NCBI GenBank assembly: GCA_020719895.1
Contig: DYPM01000006.1
Location: 1-28,522, forward strand
Reading direction: 5' to 3'
DNA: 28,522 bases
Source of the DNA: Sulfurovum sp.
GTDB taxonomy: Bacteria > Campylobacterota > Campylobacteria > Campylobacterales > Sulfurovaceae
How positions within the stretch are numbered: the stretch's first letter is position 1; the number at the start of each line of letters is the position of its first letter. Under the pieces are notes generated by a model. That model was not told where the DNA came from. It saw only the letters and a program-made list of their open reading frames with translations, and did not search any database. Of this stretch, positions 22,439-28,522 are shown piece after piece. A program made the position numbers and the translations under genes.

Positions 22439-23767
22439 ATGGTAGAACGATACGCACGAGAAGAGATGAAAAATAATTGGACGATGCAAGCAAAATATCA
22501 AGCGTGGCTTGATGTGGAGTTGGCAGTCGTAAAAGCATGGAATAGGTTAGGGCTTATTCCAGATGAAGATGCACAAAAGATTGCCCAAAATGCTTCTTTT
22601 TCAGTAGAAAGAATCGACGAGATAGAGACCATCACTCGACATGATTTGATAGCATTTACGACATCTGTATCTGAGAGTTTGGGTGAAGAGAGTCGATGGT
22701 TTCACTATGGAATGACCAGTTCTGATACGGTCGATACGGCAGTTGCACTTCAGATAAGAGATTCACTCAAAATCATTATTGAAGATGTCAAAATGATGAT
22801 GGAGTCGATCAAAAAAAGAGCTATAGAACATAAAATGACTTTGATGGTCGGAAGAAGTCACGGGATTCATGGCGAACCCATCACTTTTGGTCTTGTGCTT
22901 GCTGTGTGGTATGACGAGATGGCACGACATCTTGAGAACATTGAGCAAACAATGGTAGTGATTGGCGTAGGACAGATTAGTGGTGCGATGGGAAATTTTG
23001 CTCATGCACCTCTTGAGCTTGAGGAGTTGGCGTGTGAAGAACTCGGACTCAAGCTCGCACCAGCTTCAAATCAAGTCATTCAAAGAGACCGTTATGCAAG
23101 AGTTGCTACAACACTCGCACTGCTTGCAAGTTCGGTGGAGAAATTTGCAGTACAGGTAAGACATTGGCAACGTACTGAAGTATATGAATGCGAAGAGTAT
23201 TTTGCCAAAGGGCAAAAAGGCTCTTCAGCAATGCCACACAAAAGAAATCCGATTCTAACAGAGAATGTCACGGGACTTGCAAGAATAATTCGTGCTTATG
23301 CGATTCCTGCTATGGAGAATGTTGCTCTTTGGCATGAGAGGGACATTTCTCACTCTTCGACAGAACGTTTTTGGCTTCCAGACTCTTTTATCACCACCGA
23401 TTTTATGCTTTATCGTATGAACAATGTGATTGCAAATCTCACCGTAATGCCTGAAAATATGATGAAAAATCTCAATCTCACAGGCGGTCTTGTCTTCTCT
23501 CAAAGAGTGCTACTTGAGCTTCCCAAAGCAGGCGTGAGTCGTGAAGATGCCTACAGAATCGTCCAGCACAACGCTATGAAAGTATGGGAAGAGATACAAC
23601 AAGGCAAACCAACAGTGAATGAAAAAGGAGAGTCTCTCTACTTAAGACATCTTTTGGAAGATGAAGAACTTGGAAGCAAACTCTCTTCTAAGCAGATTCG
23701 AGAATGCTTTGATTATTCGTACTACACCAAAAATGTAGACAAAATTTTTGATCGTGTGTTCAAATAG
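22439..23767 (+). CDS. purB: Adenylosuccinate lyase
   Basis: Acts twice in purine synthesis, cleaving SAICAR and adenylosuccinate to release fumarate. The 442-residue protein has TSSDTVDTA (93-101), GRSHGIHGEP (138-147) with the catalytic His141, and the superfamily signature GSSAMPHKRNPI (261-272) in the mobile loop that carries the catalytic Ser. ATG 22439 is preferred to GTG 22436, with AGGA eight bases upstream. It is followed by a 193-base spacer and then nrdA, an order known in Campylobacter. Confidence 0.97.
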   Translation: MVERYAREEMKNNWTMQAKYQAWLDVELAVVKAWNRLGLIPDEDAQKIAQNASFSVERIDEIETITRHDLIAFTTSVSESLGEESRWFHYGMTSSDTVDTAVALQIRDSLKIIIEDVKMMMESIKKRAIEHKMTLMVGRSHGIHGEPITFGLVLAVWYDEMARHLENIEQTMVVIGVGQISGAMGNFAHAPLELEELACEELGLKLAPASNQVIQRDRYARVATTLALLASSVEKFAVQVRHWQRTEVYECEEYFAKGQKGSSAMPHKRNPILTENVTGLARIIRAYAIPAMENVALWHERDISHSSTERFWLPDSFITTDFMLYRMNNVIANLTVMPENMMKNLNLTGGLVFSQRVLLELPKAGVSREDAYRIVQHNAMKVWEEIQQGKPTVNEKGESLYLRHLLEDEELGSKLSSKQIRECFDYSYYTKNVDKIFDRVFK

Positions 23768-23803
23768 CATTACGCAAAAGTAGAATTTTTTGAGAACTTA
23801 AAA

Positions 23804-23848
23804 CGACTTTTATTCTTTTAAACTTCATTCATTTCAAAGTAAAAGTCG
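23804..23848 (+). other. Long imperfect hairpin between purB and nrdA
   Basis: CGACTTTTA (23804-23812) pairs with TAAAAGTCG (23840-23848). After a two-base bulge, CTTTTAAA pairs with TTTCAAAG with one mismatch, leaving a nine-base loop. No U-run follows on the plus strand. It could protect the purB mRNA end, end transcription, or control nrdA. Confidence 0.45.
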
Positions 23849-23960
23849 ATAGAATCCATCTCTTAATTTACACTGCAAAAATGCCAAATTTGGATTAAAA
23901 AAAGCAAAACTCTCTTTGTGATGAGTCTTTGTCTTATCGATATAAATATCAGGAGTCATT

Positions 23961-26330
23961 ATGATACGGGTTGTCAAACGCAATGGAAGGGTTGAAGCAT
24001 TAGATGTTTCTAAGATACAAAAATATACTGCGGTTGCAGTAGAAGGTCTTGATGGTGTAAGTCAAAGTGAGTTAGAAGTTGATGCAAAACTTCATTTTCG
24101 TGATGGTATCAGCACCGAAGAGATCCAAAAGACTCTTATCAAAACAGCAGTGGACAAGATTGATATAGATAGACCAAATTGGACTTTTGTAGCCGCAAGA
24201 CTTTTTTTGTACGATATCTATCATAAAGTAGCAGGATTTACGGGTTACAATCATCTTAGAGATCATTTTGAAAGAGCCGAAAAAGAAGGGCGTGTGATTT
24301 TGGGACTCAAAGACAAATATGATCTTGAGGATCTCAATAACTATCTTAAGCCTGAACGTGATTTGCAATTTAATTATTTAGGCATTCGAACTCTCTATGA
24401 TCGTTATCTCATCAAAAATAGAGAAGGCAATCCTGTCGAACTTCCTCAACAGCTTTTTATGGGTGTGTCAATGTTTTTGGCTCAAAATGAGTTTGATTGT
24501 CAAACATGGGCAAAAAAGTTTTATGATATTTTGAGCAAATTTGAAGTAATGGTAGCTACTCCAACACTCTCTAACGCTAGGACTACACGACATCAGCTTA
24601 GCTCGTGCTATATCGGTTCGACACCTGATAATATCGAAGGGATTTTTGATGCATATAAAGAGATGGCGTTGCTTTCAAAGTTTGGCGGTGGTATTGGCTG
24701 GGATTGGTCGCAGGTGCGTGGAATGGGATCTTTTATTGATGGACACAAACATGCAGCAGGCGGTGTAGTACCGTTTTTGAAAATTACTAATGATATTGCA
24801 GTCGCAGTTGATCAGCTTGGTACGCGAAAAGGAGCGATTGCGGTTTATCTTGAGCCGTGGCATATTGATGTGAGAGATTTTATTGATCTTAGAAAAAACT
24901 CAGGAGAAGAGAGACGCAGAGCGCATGATCTTTTCCCCGCTCTTTGGATCAATGATATTTTTATGAAGCGTATCGAATTAGATGAAGTGTGGACGCTTTT
25001 TGATCCATTTGAGGTGCCTGAACTCTGTGAGCTTTATGGAGACGCATTTGAAGCACGTTATATTCAGCTTGAAAATTCCGACGCGAAGATCACAAAAGAG
25101 GTGGTTTCCGCCAAAGTGTTATGGAAAAATATTTTAAGAAGTTATTTTGAATCAGGCAGTCCATTTTTGACATTCAAAGATACAGCCAATAGATCCAATC
25201 CCAATAAGCACAGCGGGATTATTCGAAGCTCTAACCTCTGTACAGAGATTTTCCAAAATACCTCTCCAAACCACTATAAGATTCGATTGAGTTTTGAAGA
25301 TGGCAGTATCGAGTCGTATGAAGAGAGTGAGATGATTACAGTTGATGGTGGTTTGATAAAGCCAGCAAGAAAAATCACTGCACTGGATAGCTTGAGAGGA
25401 AAACAAATTTGGATGGTGGACAAAGAGATGAGCGATGGTGATACGGCGGTATGTAATCTCGCATCCATCAATCTTGGACGTATCCACACTAAAGAGGATA
25501 TCGCACGTGTAGTTCCTACTGCTATGCGTATGCTTGACAATGTGATCGACCTAAACTTCTATCCACTTGCCAAAGTCAAAAAGACCAACTCCAAAACTCG
25601 TGCAGTTGGTTTGGGTGTAATGGGTGAAGCACAGATGTTGGCTCAAAAACAGATTCGTTGGGGAAGTAATGAGCATTTTGAAACTATTGATGAAGTGATG
25701 GAAGCAATATCTTATTATGCGATTCGTTCCTCGTCGGATTTGGCAGTTGAGAAAGGAAAATATCCACTCTATGAAGGCTCTGATTGGTCTATGGGAATTT
25801 TTCCTATCGATAAAGCCAACGAAGAGGCATGTAGATTGGTCAATAGAGGCGGACTTTTTGGGTATGCATTTGATTGGCAAGCACTCAAAGATAAAGTCAA
25901 AAGTGATGGAATACGAAATGGTTACTTGATGGCAATAGCACCAACAAGCTCCATCTCTATTTTGATTGGCACAACCCAAGCGATTGAACCAGTGTATAAA
26001 CGCAAGTGGTTTGAAGATAATCTTTCGGGATTGATTCCTGTGGTAGTGCCAGGATTGAATGTAGAGACATGGAACTACTACACGCCAAGCTACGAACTTG
26101 ATCAAAAGGTATTAGTGCAAGCTGCAGCGATTCGTCAAAAGTGGATTGATCAAGGACAAAGTCTCAATATCTTTATTCGTTTGGATAAAGCAAGCGGTAA
26201 ATATCTCAATGATATCTATCTTGATGCGTGGCGATTTGGACTCAAGTCCACTTATTATCTAAGGTCTCAATCTCCAGAGAGTGCAAGCGATATAGAAGAT
26301 AGATCAATGGACTGCGTAGGGTGTCAGTGA
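23961..26330 (+). CDS. nrdA: Ribonucleoside-diphosphate reductase, alpha subunit (class I)
   Basis: Reduces ribonucleotides to deoxyribonucleotides with a radical supplied by NrdB. The 789-residue protein starts with an ATP-cone (about 1-90, VVKRNGRVEALDVSKIQKYT). Catalytic residues visible are Cys216 (RHQLSSCYIG), Asn425-Cys427-Glu429 (SSNLCTEIF) and Cys498 (AVCNLASINLG). The radical-transfer tyrosines are in STYYLRSQSP, and the C-terminal redox pair is Cys785/Cys788 (MDCVGCQ). AGGAG lies five bases before the ATG. nrdB is not adjacent. The gene converges on dxr with a 12-base gap. Confidence 0.97.
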   Translation: MIRVVKRNGRVEALDVSKIQKYTAVAVEGLDGVSQSELEVDAKLHFRDGISTEEIQKTLIKTAVDKIDIDRPNWTFVAARLFLYDIYHKVAGFTGYNHLRDHFERAEKEGRVILGLKDKYDLEDLNNYLKPERDLQFNYLGIRTLYDRYLIKNREGNPVELPQQLFMGVSMFLAQNEFDCQTWAKKFYDILSKFEVMVATPTLSNARTTRHQLSSCYIGSTPDNIEGIFDAYKEMALLSKFGGGIGWDWSQVRGMGSFIDGHKHAAGGVVPFLKITNDIAVAVDQLGTRKGAIAVYLEPWHIDVRDFIDLRKNSGEERRRAHDLFPALWINDIFMKRIELDEVWTLFDPFEVPELCELYGDAFEARYIQLENSDAKITKEVVSAKVLWKNILRSYFESGSPFLTFKDTANRSNPNKHSGIIRSSNLCTEIFQNTSPNHYKIRLSFEDGSIESYEESEMITVDGGLIKPARKITALDSLRGKQIWMVDKEMSDGDTAVCNLASINLGRIHTKEDIARVVPTAMRMLDNVIDLNFYPLAKVKKTNSKTRAVGLGVMGEAQMLAQKQIRWGSNEHFETIDEVMEAISYYAIRSSSDLAVEKGKYPLYEGSDWSMGIFPIDKANEEACRLVNRGGLFGYAFDWQALKDKVKSDGIRNGYLMAIAPTSSISILIGTTQAIEPVYKRKWFEDNLSGLIPVVVPGLNVETWNYYTPSYELDQKVLVQAAAIRQKWIDQGQSLNIFIRLDKASGKYLNDIYLDAWRFGLKSTYYLRSQSPESASDIEDRSMDCVGCQ

Positions 26331-26342
26331 TAGGGATAAACA

Positions 26343-27416
26343 TCACAAAATAGAGTGGCGTACCTCTTGATCTATTTTGATTATCTCCTCTATTGAGGTT
26401 GGCTTGATAGTTTCAAATTTTTTGTAGGCATCAAGTACGATTTCACTCATTCCAAAAAAGCTACAACGTTCACGTTTAAATGCTTCTATTGCCATTTCGT
26501 TGGCAGCATTTACCACCACTCCCAAATGTGGACGGTTTAAAATATCTGTTTTGATTTGCCATATTGGATAACGACTCTCTTCGATGGGAGAAAACGCTAT
26601 CTCTCCCATCTCCAATAGATTTACGGCAGGGAGAATTGGTTCGTTTATCTCTCCTAAAAGTGCAAATGCAATCGGAAGCTTCATATCTACGCCAGCAAAA
26701 TGAGCTGTTGTAGATCCATCTACGAACTCCACCAAAGCATGAATGATAGATTTTTTTTCAATATATGCATCGATAGCGTTGGTATCAAAAAGCCATTTGG
26801 CTTCAAGTAGTTCAAAAAGTTTATTTGTCATTGTGGCAGAGTCAATGGTGATTTTTTGACCCATTGACCAGTTTGGATGTTTGAGAGCATCTGAAAAAGT
26901 GGCTTGATGCATTTTTGAAACTTCCCACTCTCGAAACGCTCCGCCACTTGCAGTGATGATAAGTTTGGAAAAAGGACGCGAAGAGAGTAGATACCATAGA
27001 CCAAAATGTTCTGAATCGATAGGGATAATGCGTGTTTTGTCAATCAATTCCCCTGCGATTACCAATGACTCTTTGTTTGCTAAAGCTACTTTTTTGCCAA
27101 GCGACGTGGCTTTGAGAGTAGGAGCAAGTCCGACATATCCTACCAATGCATTGACGACCATTTCGCTTTGACTCTCTTCTATCACCTCAAGAATTGCTTT
27201 TTCACCACACCGAACATCGGAGTGATTTACGCCGTGACGTTGTGTTTCGTCGGCAATCACAACAGTTTTTGGACGATGAATGGCGATTTGTTGGTTGAGT
27301 AAATCGATATTGTTTCCTGCAACAAGAGCCTCGATTGTGATATTGTATCGCGTCGCAATCTCTAATGTATTGACACCGATAGAGCCTGTCGAGCCAAGTA
27401 GAACAATACTGTGCAT
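26343..27416 (-). CDS. dxr: 1-deoxy-D-xylulose 5-phosphate reductoisomerase
   Basis: Forms 2-C-methylerythritol 4-phosphate in the non-mevalonate isoprenoid pathway. The 357-residue protein has the NADPH-binding GSTGSIG (8-14), KVALANKESLVIAG, the metal/substrate motif PIDSEHFGLW, TASGGAFR, NWSMGQKITIDSATMTNK and the late VVNAANEMAIEAF. The usual DSEHN reads DSEHF here. The ATG overlaps the cdsA stop by one base (TAATG). Confidence 0.96.
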   Translation of the reverse strand: MHSIVLLGSTGSIGVNTLEIATRYNITIEALVAGNNIDLLNQQIAIHRPKTVVIADETQRHGVNHSDVRCGEKAILEVIEESQSEMVVNALVGYVGLAPTLKATSLGKKVALANKESLVIAGELIDKTRIIPIDSEHFGLWYLLSSRPFSKLIITASGGAFREWEVSKMHQATFSDALKHPNWSMGQKITIDSATMTNKLFELLEAKWLFDTNAIDAYIEKKSIIHALVEFVDGSTTAHFAGVDMKLPIAFALLGEINEPILPAVNLLEMGEIAFSPIEESRYPIWQIKTDILNRPHLGVVVNAANEMAIEAFKRERCSFFGMSEIVLDAYKKFETIKPTSIEEIIKIDQEVRHSIL

Positions 27417-28177
27417 TACAAAAATGCCCTCAAAAGAAGCACCAAAATCACCACTGCAAAAAGATACCCATCGATACGATCAAGCACGCCACCATGTCCA
27501 GGTAAAATCGTGCCTGAATCTTTGATATTGGCTTCGCGTTTAAGATAAGACTCAAAAAGATCTCCAAAAATAGAAGCAACTGAAGCAAAAAAAGTAATTA
27601 TCAACACAATCCACAAAATAGGAATCGTATAAAGTCCCATCAGAGTTCCTCCCGCTGTCCCAAAAAACACTCCACCTATGACACCTTCCCATGTTTTGTT
27701 GGGCGACGTGTCTGAAAACGGTGTTTTCCCAAGTGTAGTTCCGACAAAAAAAGCTCCGATATCTACTAATGTGACCGTGACCAAAAGCCACATAATCGCC
27801 CAAAGACCATAATCGTGATAGAGCATCAGCATATACAAAAGTCCACTTGTAGGATAGAGAAAAGGCAAAAGGAGACGTTTGTCAAAGTTGTGAAAATAAG
27901 CAAGCGTACTTCCAAATATCACCGCCATCACAAAAAAGAGATCATCAGGATTGGGATAGAAGTAAGCAACAATCCAAATAAATCCTGCCCAAAAGTAAGC
28001 ACTTTGAGACTCAAGTTCAAAAAGTCTCATTGCTTCATAAAATGCGATCATATGGACTACGCCCATAAACGCCCATGTCAATGTAAAGTTGTCAATCCAT
28101 CCAATCAGTCCAATTAGAGTGACCAATCCAATACCTGTAAGCCAACGTTTTTTGTGTTCTGTGAAAAGATATACCAT
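27416..28177 (-). CDS. cdsA: Phosphatidate cytidylyltransferase
   Basis: Makes CDP-diacylglycerol, the precursor of all phospholipids, in the inner membrane. The 253-residue protein has about seven or eight hydrophobic helices and ends with the CdsA signature: SYLKREANIKDSGTILPGHGGVLDRIDGYLFA near residues 210-243, containing the metal-binding Asp. AAGGA stands five bases before the ATG. The cdsA-dxr pair is co-transcribed in related organisms. Confidence 0.95.
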   Translation of the reverse strand: MVYLFTEHKKRWLTGIGLVTLIGLIGWIDNFTLTWAFMGVVHMIAFYEAMRLFELESQSAYFWAGFIWIVAYFYPNPDDLFFVMAVIFGSTLAYFHNFDKRLLLPFLYPTSGLLYMLMLYHDYGLWAIMWLLVTVTLVDIGAFFVGTTLGKTPFSDTSPNKTWEGVIGGVFFGTAGGTLMGLYTIPILWIVLIITFFASVASIFGDLFESYLKREANIKDSGTILPGHGGVLDRIDGYLFAVVILVLLLRAFL

Positions 28178-28251
28178 TTTGTTCCTTTTTTGCTGGAATA
28201 TAGCAGAACAAAATTATATTACGATGAACTTACGCTCGCTGTTTGGTTTGT

Positions 28252-28359
28252 GGGAACTAAAAACATAGATTGCTTCACTTTGTTTGCAATGACAAATCCC
28301 GTCATTGCGAGGCTTTGCAAAAGCCAAAATAATCCAAAATGTAGTTTTTAGAGATGCCC
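28252..28359. repeat. MITE-like dispersed repeat, copy 2
   Basis: 108 bp. Read on the minus strand it starts GGGCATCTCTAAAAACT, like copy 1, and ends in TTTTTAGTTCCC. The core is different: it carries two inverted segments around GCAATGAC and GTCATTGC. Short chance frames across it translate to typical repeat-derived peptides and should not be called as genes. Confidence 0.6.
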
Positions 28360-28471
28360 TTATGTCACTGCTTTGCCACAAGGTTTGTTTGCACCTGTTT
28401 GAATGTAGTGCCAGGATAGGTCTTAAGAGGCAAAACAAAATACCTCAATCAAAACCATCCACAGCCTAAAA

Positions 28472-28495
28472 ATAACACAAATGTTATCATTTTTT
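28472..28495 (+). terminator. Terminator-like hairpin near the window end
   Basis: Arms ATAACA and TGTTAT around CAAA, followed by CATTTTTT on the plus strand. The stem is short. No plus-strand gene precedes it within the window. Confidence 0.35.
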
Positions 28496-28510
28496 CAGTT
28501 CCAATTTATC

Positions 28511-28519
28511 GGGGGGGGG
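28511..28519. repeat. Homopolymeric G tract (G9)
   Basis: Nine consecutive G in AT-rich DNA, preceded by ATC and followed by TAA at the window end. Such tracts drive slipped-strand phase variation in Campylobacter and Helicobacter, but the tract may equally mark an assembly break. Confidence 0.7.
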
Positions 28520-28522
28520 TAA

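Larger units (their letters stand above)
28178..28522. other. Non-coding end of the window
   Basis: No convincing gene in these 345 bases. They hold the second MITE-like repeat (28252-28359), an unassigned stretch, a terminator-like hairpin and a run of nine G two bases before the TAA that ends the window. A promoter for cdsA-dxr should lie near 28180-28250, but I see no clear boxes. Confidence 0.6.

Noticed and set aside
25551..26105. 184-codon open frame on the minus strand
   Set aside because: Antisense to the strongly conserved nrdA; composition is a frame shadow.
28214..28438. 74-codon frame on the minus strand
   Set aside because: Mostly translation of the dispersed repeat; no ribosome-binding site.
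28365..28448. Minus-strand frame ending YPGTTFKQVQTNLVAKQ
   Set aside because: Looks somewhat protein-like and could be the decayed end of a gene cut by the repeat, but 27 codons with no match I recognise is not enough to call it.
28456..28463. ATCCACAG as a DnaA box
   Set aside because: Single partial match, no cluster of boxes and no AT-rich unwinding region, so no origin is called here.

Overview
This window is a piece of an AT-rich chromosome from the Campylobacterota (the former Epsilonproteobacteria). The evidence is gene order. The blocks lpxC-tsaB-thrB-ylxR-infB-rbfA-rimP, an RluA-type synthase next to purB and nrdA, tatB-tatC-queA, rnc-aroC, ubiE-xseA, rpmI-rplT without infC, and cdsA-dxr are all arrangements known from Campylobacter and its relatives. 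The one-piece tmRNA carries the tag ANNTNYRPAFAKVA, which is also of this type. A membrane PAS/GGDEF/EAL protein and a group 2 type globin point to a free-living member (Sulfurimonas, Sulfuricurvum or Sulfurospirillum-like) rather than a host-restricted Campylobacter. I cannot name the genus.

Layout: 77-565 is a truncated globin, followed at once by a MITE-like repeat. 747-2998 (+) is tatB, tatC, queA. 2993-6058 (-) is rnc, aroC and a DUF945-like membrane-anchored protein. 6238-6712 (+) is a DoxX-family membrane protein behind a strongly structured leader. 6864-7230 (-) is ssrA (tmRNA) with a consensus sigma-70 promoter. 7415-8086 (-) is rpmI and rplT. 8207-10042 (-) is the PAS/GGDEF/EAL protein. 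10122-21220 (-) is one co-directional run of 13 genes, lpxC, tsaB, thrB, ylxR, infB, rbfA, rimP, minC, minD, minE, ribD, ubiE and xseA, many of them overlapping. 21427-22362 (-) is an RluA-family pseudouridine synthase, diverging from purB and nrdA (22439-26330, +). 26343-28177 (-) is cdsA and dxr. The last 345 bases carry a second copy of the repeat, a terminator-like hairpin and a run of nine G.

Most genes are housekeeping: translation and ribosome maturation (infB, rbfA, rimP, rpmI, rplT, ssrA, rnc, queA, tsaB, rlu), division-site placement (minCDE), envelope (lpxC, cdsA, tatBC), isoprenoid, menaquinone, riboflavin, aromatic and threonine synthesis (dxr, ubiE, ribD, aroC, thrB), and nucleotides and DNA (purB, nrdA, xseA).

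The most striking non-genic signal is an exact 16-bp match to the ParB-binding parS consensus inside the pseudouridine synthase gene at 21665-21680, which suggests this locus is part of the origin-proximal segregation region. Other points worth checking are the leader of the DoxX gene, an Asp-to-Asn change in a metal-ligand position of RNase III, and the paired MITE-like repeats. I see no defence system, CRISPR array, prophage or insertion sequence, and no clear new multi-gene system.
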